A DNA stretch of 64,000 nt from Trissonchulus latispiculum (taxonomy: Eukaryota > Nematoda > Enoplea > Enoplida > Ironidae), in the NCBI GenBank assembly GCA_030248195.1, contig JASAND010011303.1:1-64000 (forward strand). The letters are read 5' to 3'. Both the position numbers and the translations under genes were made by a program. Below the pieces are notes generated by a model. It was not told where the DNA came from. It was given only the letters and a program-made list of their open reading frames with translations, and ran no database searches. Positions 24,256 to 35,332 of this stretch are shown piece by piece (position 1 is the stretch's first letter; every line of letters begins with the position of its first letter).

Positions 24256-25742
24256 GCTTGCCAACTTTAACATTGCAGGATCCAGGCTCATTTTGAGCCT
24301 GGTGGTCATCCAGGGGAAGATTAACGATAATGGCGAAATACTGCCCCCCAGCTGACCACTTTTCTGATTAATTTCGGGGCCCGAAACTTTCTAGAATTTT
24401 ATAAAATTTTGGTTAACATGTAAATGCAACCAAAGGGGGAAGTTTCGGATCTAATTTTCAACTTTCATGAATTCGACTGAAACGGGGCTCAAAAATTAAG
24501 CCAATCCCGGCCGATTATGGAAAAAATATTTTGAATTGCCTTTTTTAGGCACAATTTCTACGTCTGTTCTTAATTTCTTAATTTTCTTTGGCTTCTCTTG
24601 TCCTGGGTCCCTACTTTGAAATTTCAGGTAAACTTTTGGCCACAAACAAGAGAAGCCAACGCAGCAACCTTAGCAGCAATTGCTCCCTATTGCTAGAAAC
24701 TCAGTGTCCTCGCTCGACCGAGGAAGTAGGGAACAATTGCCTAAAAATGTGCATAAAAATTCGTACGTAATTTTCTAAGTAAAACTAACTACAATTCCTA
24801 ACTCTACGTATGTTATTACCTAAGACTACTAATTTTCATTAATTTTAAATTATTAAGGAGGAGGCTATGCCCCCTCCGGACGTGTACACAAAAAGTGTAT
24901 ACTAACTCTTCTCTGGAGAGGCAATTCTCTCCTGGCCTCTTGGCCCAAACTAGAGTTCAAGTGAGGACAAGCCCACGTAGAATAAATGAATGGACGTAGT
25001 TGTACTCCCACTACTACGCTGTCTGGGAGGTAGACGACTTCCCAGACAATGAAAAAGGGAGTTTCCCAAAGTTAACACAAAGGTGGGTGGGTACCAAGTT
25101 TTGAGGTAAACCTTTTAAAGAGGTAAAATTACGGAATTAGAAGTAATCTTATTAAAACATTTTCATTAATAACTCACTCATTTTTGAGAGTTAGAAGGTG
25201 GGGATTGCATTTTTGAAATCAGGAGAAAATAGCCTTTCCAATGAACCCGAGTTGTTTTCTAACCAAAAATTATTAAAATTAATAATTAAGGCCTAATTAC
25301 TACTAATTAACTCATACAAACACTAGCTAACTAATAATATATTCATTTTATGCTATATAACTAAATAATTTATTGCCTTAAAACTGCACTTTAGAGAATT
25401 TCTACAATCGTAAACACAATTTTGTGTGATTCTTTTCTGCAATTAGAAACTAAAATTGCTTTGGCACGGGTTTCTTAACTACCATGGATTACAATATTAC
25501 TGAAAAGGTCCCATCCCGGACCAATTCCAAATCAAAGAAGAATATCTCCTGCCAATTCACTCTGATCAATAAATTCTTTGGCTGAGTTATTAATTGCGGG
25601 CGTGCGTACTGCTATTCTTAGTATTTTAGATGGTGAGATATTCCTATTACGCGATTGATTGAGTCTACTTCTATTATTAGTTTAACCTTTTGGGGTAGAG
25701 ACCGGAATATTAATTATTGGTTTTAGTCTGGCAACTCTGATA

Positions 25743-26880
25743 TTTTCTTTCCAATACAAAATATCTTTACAAATATGAACTTGGACATTTGATTCTGGCA
25801 AATATGATGAAACATGTGAAACATAATAATCTCCAATTGACCGGACCTCAGCACATTCCTTCTAACTTGATAAATAATTTCAACCAACTTTGACCATTAA
25901 TGAAAGCCTTTTCATTACATATGTGCTAGGCTGGGCAGGACGACGTCATTTAAAATTTTCGTGCTCGGCTGCGAGATAATGCCCATGTAACAACCTGATA
26001 TATTTCTTACTTAAAATTGTTGATAAATGTGTTAAGTACCGGCTTACTGTCCGGTGACTAAACCGGCACTTAAATGGCGAAACGATTGCTGGTTTTTACA
26101 GTCGCCCTCAAGGGTGCAACTCGCTCATGAATTAAATTAGTAAACCCTACTTCCTAAAAGAAAAGATAAAGGCCATGGATTTACTGTTACGGTTCTAACG
26201 GTTACGGTTTTACTGGAGCGAAATATTGGAAATCATTTAGCAGTAAAGGCAATCATAATCATAATAATATATAAGGTCTACAGGCCGACCGAACAGTAAC
26301 GCCGATCAACAACAACTAAACAAGATTCCCTGTCTAGCTGTCTAGACAATGATTGATTTCTTCAAGGCCAGCGCAGTTACACAACAGTAACAAACTTAGC
26401 ATTAATGTTTGCATCATTTGCATAAAGTTTAAGGAAGCGTTGAGTACCGAAATTACTGGTTTTTAATAAATGTACTTACCATATGATGGTGCTTTGGCAT
26501 TTGACCTCTATTGTGCTTTTGTCCGTTTTGCTTTTATCCTTTGATCTTTTTGTATTGTGCTCACAGTGGTGGCACTATGGTCCATATGTGGCGCAACTGG
26601 CAACAGATAGCAGTTGGGTAGCTCCTGACACACCGAAAGACCGTACCGACCGAAAAACGTAAGTATAACCGGCCAATTAATTGTTGGGGGAACTGTCGCA
26701 CGAATGGATAACGCACCGGCCACAGAAGAATACAAGCTGGAGGGAGCCTCGCCAAACCCGTAGGTTAATATAAATATGCCTAACAATCTACCTTCTAAAA
26801 GCAGCAAACTAACTAGAATATGTATTACAGAAATACAGCATAGTAATACAGACAGACAGACTAAGCATAAGCCTCCAAAT
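25743..26880. other. Stretch without a supported gene; possible LTR relic near 26.6-27.4 kb
   Basis: Sequence near 26640-27320 resembles the 880-bp LTR-like insertion at 57 kb in layout (a GGCCAAT segment, GGAGCCTCGCC, a CTCCCAACTC block on the minus strand). The similarity is patchy and no LTR boundaries could be set. Confidence 0.25.
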
Positions 26881-26888
26881 AATCATAC

Positions 26889-27072
<184 letters not shown>

Positions 27073-27399
27073 CACCCACGAACTACCTTAAAATACTGCA
27101 CAGCTTACCAATCCAGGGGACAGAGGTGATGCAGGAGCGTATCCTCGGTGAGAGTTTTCTGAGAAATGAACCCAGAGACTTCTTGAGTGAGACAGCCGGC
27201 GACTGAAAACAACTCAACTGATGAGTTGGGGAGAATTTGTGGGAGACGCCAAGTAGGTGGGGCCAGGACAATCCTATCCCCAGACCGGAAGAGAGACAAG
27301 TACACACAGCGCCCCCAAGTTAATCACCTACCCAATAAACAAACAAAACTCAACAACATGTTCCCGACACAGCCACTAACATGATGACAATAGCTAAGC

Positions 27400-29970
27400 C
27401 AAACGCTACCTAAGTGGAGAAAGAATATTGAGCGGGTCGCAATAACAGTGTATAAATACGTATATCCACTACATTTCTCCTGGGCACCCGGTACGAGCAC
27501 TTGCGAGGACGCCAGCAGTGGAACAAAGCTGCACTACATTACAAGCATACAAAACAAGTATTCAAAACATCAAATACAAAGTGATTAACTCATATACTAT
27601 GCCGCAGATCAGTAACAGCACAAATGAGGTGCTGGTAAGAGTACTTTTAGCTATGTAGCAACATAGCAAAAAGACTTAAAAGAAAAAGAACCAGAAAAGA
27701 GTAACTAAGCAAGTAGATATATAAGGTTAAACTCAAGGGGAACAGAGAATTAAGTTATCCCCTTTGGGATGTTTGGTGAAACGGTAGTGGTAAAGAACTT
27801 TACCTGAAGTGGTACGGTAAAGCAAAACAAAAAGTAAGTCGGAGTATATCAGAACGGGCAGAAGTATCCTTTCTTTCCTCTGGTACACGGTAAAATGGGA
27901 GAAAAATAACAAGTAATAAAAACGTACTAATTTTAAACCCACGATAAGGGACCTGCCCTAAAGGAAAAAATAACAAACATAGAAGACCCTTCCTATATGT
28001 ATTTACTTACTCTTAATGAGAAATTTTAAATAGTTCAAGTCGAGTATATGACCGTATAGGACTAGTATATAAACATATCAAATGAGTATACATGTAAGGG
28101 CAAAAATTCAATCTTAGCCTACCTAGAGGTAAAAGAAAAAGTTTAAAACTTCTAACTTTCTGTAATTTGTAATTTTCTGTTTTCAAACTCTTGACTCTGT
28201 GTAATTATGAATGCTCGTGCGCTAATCTCATTGTGAACTAATCCAAATTATGCTTGTAAAAAAGTTGTCAGTTTTCATAGTTCTCATAATTGTTGATCGG
28301 ACTGACTTATATGTTCAGGATCCTACGTGTTTATTGATAGAACCAATATTCGTCTTTTGCCCATTGTCTAAACTGCACTGCACTGTCTGTGTAAAACTAA
28401 TGTTTCTGTTTGCCTGAAATCTCCGTTTAATTGGTGTGTTTTTCTCCTAAAAGGTTCAAATTTGGGAAGTGGGGTTAATCGTCTTAAGTTAGAAATTTTG
28501 GGAGCCCCATGAGCCCAAAAGCAAACCCATACGTCATGCTTATCATTGCCTTCCTTTCGTAAATGGTCGCTCCCAAATCAAAAGACTTGAAAAAAGCCGA
28601 AATTGCAGAATTTCACGTGCACAGGTAGTGAGAGGGGAGAAGATGACTGAACCCCCAATCCCAGGCAGTTTGAGGTTGACGCTGGTTGTGAGAGGTGGTG
28701 TTTTGAGACCACTGCTCTATCTTGTTGGTTGGTTGCTACGCCTGTATTTTTCTCGTGTCTACGTCTGTACGGTTGGCCGGTTGCGCCTTGTTTTCGACAG
28801 TGTTTCGGATTGAGGTATTCTGTGTTTAGTTCTAAGTCACCTCTCTCTCACCCTGCCCCTGTGATCGTGTATTCGCTTATTTTATTTCACTCTTGGACTA
28901 TTTCTACTTCCCATCTCTTAAACTTGAGTTCTACGAACGGAGTTTTTCAGATTGATGTCTAGTAATCTACACTGAGTCCTATTGATCAGCTGGTTGAGAC
29001 TTGTTCTTATGTTTGGAGATTGTACTCGCTAATATCTGATTGGCACTGTGTTGACTCGACAAATCGTTTAAAGTTGGAATTGTGGATTTAGAAATGTATG
29101 TATAAGTAAATTGCCTAATCTACGTTAACCAGCACTCTACCTGACTGTATTCGACTTTGGTAATAGGGAATTGATCTGAGAACAAGATGGACCAGAGTTT
29201 TAGTTACGGAAGCCTTGTTTAGGTAGAATAATTAGTTGACCTCAAAGTTCCATTGAATGGTCAACTAATTATTAGGTAAATTTAAGATAGATTGACTTGA
29301 TTTCCTGAGCCATTTAACCAGTGCTCAGATTGTGCTAATTCAAGCCATTTCACCAGTGCTCAGATTGTTATTTTGGCCAGAACAAGTTGGCCCGACCCCC
29401 AAACTTGTACGATTAGAAAGGGCTGAGAGAATAAAGTTTGGAGATTGAGATTTGCAAAGACCTCTCAGTGCCTAAATTGACCAAAAGCAGTGACTACCCG
29501 AAATCCGTTTCATTACACGTGGAGCCTGCCTGAGAGGAAAATTTTAGGACGAGAGTTAACTTACTATTATTATTCAAAAACCTTGCAATTTTAAACTTGC
29601 TGTTCTATTGAATATAACTAGTGGCTCCGTCAATTTTCCTTTAAAAAGAACTCACAAGTGACAAAGTTTTACTTTCAGAATCTCACTTCCCCCTGGTTTA
29701 CAAGTCTACAACCGGTAATTAATTTTAGATAATTATCAATTAGTTAATTAATTTTCGTTACCGTACGTATCATAAAGTGCTTGTTTTATTTCAGCGTATG
29801 CTTGTGAGTGTGACTGTTAGGAATACCTATGTAGCTATGATAGGTGTGTGAGCGAAAATAATTTTTTTAAATGTAGATAAACTTCCGAATCTCAAATTGC
29901 ACCTTGTGACAGCTGTTTGGAATACGTAGTAAAATCACCAGAAACCTTGAGTTGGCATTTTGAAAAGCCT
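27400..29970. other. Leader region of the following retroelement and unassigned DNA
   Basis: No host gene was recognised. A 15-bp hairpin (AATAATTAGTTGACC and its complement) lies at 29226-29273. Two copies of a unit of about 33 bp (CCATTT..CCAGTGCTCAGATTGT) lie at about 29309-29370. AGTGGCTCCGTC near 29622 could be the primer-binding site after a 5' LTR, but the LTR itself was not delimited. Confidence 0.3.
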
Positions 29971-29975
29971 AAAAG

Positions 29976-31632
29976 ATGTGTGATTCAGGGGAACACGAGG
30001 TTCCCGAAAATACTAATTCTGATGGGGAAAGTACTAAAAGTGAAAGCGCAGAAAACCAAGCGCTTAGCAAATTGACTGAAACTTTGACTGAATTGGCGTG
30101 GCTGCCCGTGACGAGCTCATGGCGTGGCTGCAGCATACAGTTCGATGAACATGTCGAGCACTATGAGCGGTTCTGCCAGATTATGAGTTTCGATGAGGGG
30201 CAGACTATTTTCTTTTCCAGTTCTTTGCGTGGAAGAGCCCTAAAGTTATTTCGGTCGGTACCAAAAGCTTGTCGGGGTACCTGGGAAGAGTTGGTCACGG
30301 CTGCTAAAAAGGTGATGACCCCTCCTCACACCGCTCTGCATGCCTCTTCTCTAATGTTTCAAGTTATGCAAGAAAAGGGAGAAACTGTTACGGATTATTT
30401 TAAGCGTTTAAACCGCTATGCTAGGTTGAGTTTTAAGGAGGAAGATGGTTTTAGTGACCAACAACTTGAGCTCTTAAAATTACGATTGTTTTTGTTTGGT
30501 TTGCGTAACGATCTGAAAGTTCGGGTACCGCCTGGCTGTAAGACTCTGGAACGTGCGGTTGAAAAGACCCTACAGGCCAAGGTAGAATATACAGGCGAGG
30601 CCTACCCTTCTTTTCTTGAGCCGAATTTTATGAGCGAAAAAATGCTCCACCTGCCATCGCAGAAACAGAAAAAGCCATGAAAGATTTGAAAATTCGTTTT
30701 GAAAAGTTAGAGACTGAAACGGCCAAGTAGTTGAATGGCCCCAGCCGCAGTGACCGTGGCCGAGAACTACCGCCGGCACCACTTGTTTCAATTGCAACAA
30801 ACCGGGGCATGTTCGTAGGGAATGCCGACAGCCTGGCGGAGGAGCTTACAGGGGGGGAAATCAAAATTCTGACCGAAATTACAACCGAAATTCAGGCGGA
30901 AACCGAGATTTCAGGAATTCGGGAGGAAATGGAAATTACTCCAACCGAAACGCCAATCATAGGAAGTTTTCGAATCACAACGGTACTGGAAATTGGCGTG
31001 ACAATCGCGGAAATTACTCTGAACGTCGGGAGAACCCGCAGCAGTCAAATTATCGGTCTAATCGAGATTCTTGGGGTGAACGTCGAGAGCAGCGGCGGGA
31101 TTGGGATCGGCGAGATCCCACAGATCGGATGCCTTCCGAGATGAAAAGGGAATACGCTCCAAAATTCAAGGTGACGCGATCAAAATTGCAAAGAGGAGAG
31201 CAAGATTGGGAGGGCACCCGCCGGCATCCCCGAAGATCTGGTAACTCGGACTCTAGTGGCAGTGACCGACCCTCCGACCGGTCGCATGGAAACCGGCAGA
31301 ATCGCTGTAGCTCCGATTCAGAATCATATTATTCAGACCATTATTCTGTGCGGTCCGTGAGACATGCATCTCGGAACTGTATGATGCATGCTAAGCGCTG
31401 CCTTGTTTCGCCCCACTTTGAGCACAAAGTAATGATGTGTAGACAGCCGTTGGTGTGCACTTGTCCAGGCACCACATATGAACCAAGAAACTTTTCTCCT
31501 GAGCGTTCACTGAGCTTGAGTTCTGTAACCTCCACAGAGGAGGAACTTTTCATTCCTGTGTCTGCTCGGCAGGCACGTCGACAAGAGGAGGTCCGTCCGT
31601 CTCTCCCGAGAGGGAGATTGGTAATATGTTAG
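29976..31632 (+). pseudogene. gag of a Gypsy-type retroelement, interrupted
   Basis: An intact 234-codon frame (29976-30680) has an acidic N-terminus, then a retrotransposon capsid-like region with the typical W..F..RL..YARL helices. About 100 bp downstream and in another frame lies a CCHC zinc knuckle (C-F-N-C-x4-H-x4-C at 30784-30825). It is followed by an Asn/Arg/Gly-rich, nucleic-acid-binding-like tail that stays open through 31632. At least two frame changes (near 30640 and 30730-30755) and an in-frame TAG separate the parts. An A6 run at the first shift could be a slippage site or a mutation. Protease, reverse transcriptase and integrase are absent, so an internal deletion is likely. 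The region 31129-31632 may be a chimeric tail. Confidence 0.65.
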
Positions 31633-32450
31633 CTATTTTGTTTTTACCGTTTTTGTCTGTGTATGTGGGGTTAGGGGCTCTTCGAAAATTTGCAGTCCCT
31701 TTGTTTTGGTTGATCATGACTGTTTTCGTAGTTTCCGCTCACACACAAACTGCTTCCGACATGTCCTCCTCGCATTTTTAGCTGACGAAATTGCCAAAAT
31801 TGGAACTGCCGTTTGCCTAGGTGGGGAGCCGGATTGAGTCCCGCAGGAATTGGGGTTATCTCTCAAAAGACCGAGTACTTGGCCCTGATAATGCAGTTAG
31901 CCGTGCCTCCGATAGGTCCAAATTGGAAACCGCCCGAATGGGCAAACGAGGAGGATTGTATCGACTTAACCACCGGAAAATCTAAGGCCGACCAATACTG
32001 CGTTAGAATGATCAACCAAAGTGGCCCGCAACATAATTTTTTAGATAAGGAAAGCTAACAGATCAAAGCCGAGTACCGAAAGTTATACTCTGGAGTTTTG
32101 AATACGCATTTTTACTCAAAATTATTGGCCAGTCTTTGTAGGTCTACCCCTGGGGTCTGTTCCTCTTACCCAATGACAAGCGAAGCTCCAAAGCGACGAA
32201 AACGCTTTATTGAATTTCTACTAGCCGGCGCCTTGGGAGTAGGAGGGATAGCCAACAGTCTTGCAAATACCTATCACATGGGCAAATTGGATGGGAAGGT
32301 TCAGGCTGTCGAGCAAGGATTTCATACACTCGAGACTCGGGAGGAACAAACTGCGACATTGTGCTTCGTCACCACGGACTGCACTAGACGGATCTTGCTT
32401 CTGACACAGGGGTCAACGTTGTGTTGCCACCTCTTTTGTTGGCCGCCAAC
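31627..32450 (+). pseudogene. Env-like remnant of the same retroelement
   Basis: A frame starts with an ATG overlapping the gag-side stop (31627-31632) and begins with two hydrophobic stretches that could be a signal sequence. It is then broken by stops near 31780 and 31820. A second frame (31813-32058) and a third (32098-32454) continue the decayed coding. In the third, a basic furin-like cluster of Lys and Arg (near 32190) is followed at once by a Gly/Ala-rich hydrophobic segment, the arrangement of a cleavage site plus fusion peptide in retroelement envelope proteins. The copy is clearly dead, and similarity ends at about 32450. The envelope assignment rests on this architecture only. Confidence 0.4.
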
Positions 32451-32855
32451 CTGATTCCTGATCCCTTTTCAGAGGCTGACCAACATTGCATCGCTTTCGA
32501 CTGCTCAACAGCCGCTTCTACCTGACGGGCGATTTCCAGGGCTTTCGTTAGGGTTAGATTTTTCTCCAGTAGGAGGCGTTCTCTAATCCTGTTTGGCGAG
32601 GTTTTCTCAACCACTTGATCACGAAGTAGCTGATCTTGCATATCACCAAAGTCGCAGTCACTGATCAAACTTCGAAGACCAGCAACCCAATAGTCCGTAG
32701 ATTCCCCCAGGAGCTGTCGCCGCTGCTTAAACGCGTAGCGCTTGGCCACAGTATTAAAAAGAGGGTCCAAAAGTGTCTCTGCTAGCAAAATAGCATTTTC
32801 CAAGGTAAGGTCTTCTTCGTCTGTTCCTGGGATGGTGTAAAAATTCTCTGCCCTT
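32384..32855 (-). pseudogene. gag fragment of a second retroelement, inverted
   Basis: The minus-strand open frame has a Gypsy gag signature (AKRYAFKQRRQLLGES, W..GLRSLISDCDFGDMQDQLLRD, ERLLLEKNLTLTKALEIARQVE). Its middle block is clearly related to the gag of the element at 43 kb. The frame extends upstream of its first possible start to about 32850, where a shift occurs. A leader, primer-binding site and LTR end follow at 33042-33052 on the same strand. The junction near 32450 with the plus-strand env-like remnant marks a rearrangement. Confidence 0.65.
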
Positions 32856-33041
32856 CAGTGCCTAGCAAGCTTACGAACAGAGCAAGCCGCCTTTGTTCCC
32901 CAAAATTGTTGGCCTTGGCTCCGCAAGCCACCAGATAATTGCTAAAAGATCCAAAGCGCGCTCAAGTTCGCTATAAGACTGTAAACGTATACATCAGTTG
33001 TTATACAATTGTCAAGTCAACACCTATATATGAACACATCA

Positions 33042-33258
33042 ATGGCGCCACTGTTGTGTTTTCCTCTACTCCTGCTCCTTTACTCGTCAAGCACGCACCA
33101 TACAACTAACGATACTAACTCAATAACTAGTTCAAGATCTATGGCGTGACAACTGTTATACATGTTCTACAAGAGAAAACCTACAGTATGTGATCAAACC
33201 TAAGATACCACATATACACGAACCCGAACCAGCACCATAACCTTTAAGTGCATATGTC
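33042..33258 (-). repeat. LTR end and primer-binding site of the inverted gag fragment
   Basis: On the minus strand an LTR-like end ...AACACAACA (ending at 33052) is followed at once by GTGGCGCCA. The same TGGCGC start follows the 5' LTR of the 43-kb element and the LTR-like end at 56.14 kb. The outer LTR boundary is not visible because a fold-back element begins at 33259. Confidence 0.5.
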
Positions 33259-33596
33259 CAAGAGTACATAACTAAGAGTGTGATAAGCGTCACGCTCTTA
33301 GTTATCAAGCAAAAACATCATCTGCACAATAACGGCTGACCCCTCCAACACCTGAGTATGTGCACTTCAAATATTTTTGCCCGCTATGCCTACGTTCTAA
33401 AGCTCAAAAACACAACTAGTCAGTAGGTTCAATGTGCGTCTGTTGCGAGCTTTAGAACGTAGCCATAGCGGGCAAAAATATTTGAAGTGCACATACTCAG
33501 TTGTGGGAGGGGTCAGCCGTTATTGTGCAGATGATGTTTTTGCTTGATAACTAAGAGCGTGACGCTTATCACACTCTTAGTTAATATGTACTCTTG
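33259..33596. repeat. Long near-perfect fold-back element, 338 bp
   Basis: Two arms of about 150 bp (from CAAGAGTACATA at the left to TATGTACTCTTG at the right) are near-perfect inverted copies around a spacer of about 40 bp. ATATGTC flanks both sides (33252-33258 and 33597-33603). No coding frame. It is a fold-back MITE; the same CAAGAGTACATA tips occur at 63.46-63.60 kb. Confidence 0.8.
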
Positions 33597-33604
33597 ATAT
33601 GTCT

Positions 33605-35320
33605 TTCTTGCTAGGGCATTCGGCGGCCTCTTCTGATCCAACGCTTTATCTATTTTTTACGAAGTCAAGAATACTGTTATTAAAGCACAAAAACACCTGA
33701 AAATGTTGAGCTCGTCTCAACATTCGAGAGCACATCCGAAAGCACAAAAGCACAAAGCACATTTTGGAAGTATGAGTTAGAAAAGCACAAAGCACTGTGC
33801 TTTTCTAAAAGTTATGAACCGGAAAGCACGAAGCACAAAGCACACAAAGTATGAACCGGGCTTTAGGTTTTACCAAATTAGCGAGTATACACTCGGTTAT
33901 GTTAAAACATGTATTTAGTACAAAGTAGGCTTTCTGACATCTTCGGAAGGGTCCAGATTTACCGCAACGAATATAGATCTGGCATGATTCCTACTTCTGC
34001 GTTCTGTACTTTTTATAGTCAGGCTATCAGTTATATTAAAAGATTTTTGCATCGACACTTATAACATAACATACGTTAATTAAAAGCGATTGAAATCTTG
34101 CAACGAGATGCACAGATAAATCTAAGCTCCTACTTTTCAAACATATGTTATATTCCCAGAAACTTCACATGATGTATCCATTAATTTTAAAAGAAACTGT
34201 CGCCAGCAAATCCCTAGAAAACCAATAGTGTAAAAACTCTGAAAAGCTTTAAATGGCATTCACAGCACATTAAAAATACGCCTGAGTTTTTGTAAAAAAC
34301 CGAATTAGCAAAATCAAAAATCTAATTTCATTGCAAGAGACAAACACTAGAATTGGGGGATTCATCATAAACATGTATACAGTGATCTAGCTAAAGCGTT
34401 TTTAGTGCTAATTATTAGCTTTACTGCAAAGCACCCAATTTTTCTTGACTGCTTAGGCACAGCAAAGCAACTCCGAATCTAACTTCGAAGATTAACTTCT
34501 TCGTGGAATTCGTACATGTGTTCAAAAGGGTACCTCAAACCTGAATGGCTATATACATATTTGAAAAACCATGGTATTACCGTACGGACAGTTTTCTTAC
34601 AAAATTGTTGCAACGCCTGATTTTTTGATCATAAGTTAGTTACACAATGATATCACATTCTGGTTAGTGTTATGAACGAAGTGTTTGATTTTTGTTCGTA
34701 TGTACAGAGTTGAAGTAACGTAAAACACAGGTAAGTCAAGAAATAAAAACTCAAGAGCAATATGAAGTAAAAGATCAAGATCAAGAACCATATTTACTTT
34801 TGGTTGCACGACAAGGCTTCTTATAGTATCAGTCTCAAGACATTCAAGCTTTCATGTTCCATTCTCATCCTTATAACAACTATTTGTTTTTTGCTCAGGC
34901 TGAGACCGAAAATGCTGACGCATGCTTTGCGAGCTGTGATAATGAAGGTACAGATGAACAAACGGTAGCTTACGTATGGGATGAGTTAATGATATCCTAT
35001 TTTGGAAAATACCGGGGTATTGTTGTGTTTCGAGTCGAGTTATCGAAAATAAAAAGTTTTAGGTCATGCTTTTCATAACCGAGTTGTGCAATTAATCTGC
35101 TTTCGTTTTAATATGAGGTTGTGAAAAACTGCAGACAAAATAAAGGGATACAGAGACAAAAAATTTATGAAATAGTACCCCTCTGTTGGATTTAAAATAA
35201 CAGCACTATTAAACGTATGAAAAACAGAAGCTGAACAAACATGATATCATTATTTATTTAATTATGCGAAAAATGGTCATACTTTACCGATTGCGGTTTA
35301 TTCGTTCTCGATTTTTTACA
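33605..35320. other. Stretch upstream of the astacin gene
   Basis: AGCACAAA-rich repeats with GAACCGGGCTT lie at about 33690-33870. One possible exon (34899-34948, acceptor TTTGCTCAG, donor AATGAAG/GTACAG) sits in a 74-codon frame with AATAAA near 35048, but no partner exon was found. No clear promoter motif was identified for the astacin gene. Confidence 0.3.
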
Positions 35321-35332
35321 GGCCAATCCAAA

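Larger units (their letters stand above)
20141..25740. mobile_element. Large TA-flanked TIR element, 5,600 bp, copy 1
   Basis: The left end CCAGAGTTGCCAGACT starts after TA (20139-20140). The right end AGTCTGGCAACTCTGA finishes before TA (25741-25742), with its last base changed from G. The element shares end sequence and a long series of internal blocks with the 51.1-kb element, in the opposite orientation: a GGGTTCGATTCC/GGGTTTTAACCC segment (about 21185-21300), an identical 20-nt block at 22334-22353, GCCGGCCATTCC near 23390, a GGCC-flanked palindrome at 24099-24120 and a heat-shock-element array at 24228-24255. No transposase or other long open frame was seen. A TA duplication is usual for Tc1/mariner-like transposases, but this size without coding is unusual, so the superfamily is open. 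Confidence 0.7.

Noticed and set aside
34854..35078. 74-codon frame with a possible exon and AATAAA
   Set aside because: No start context, partner exons or recognisable domain.
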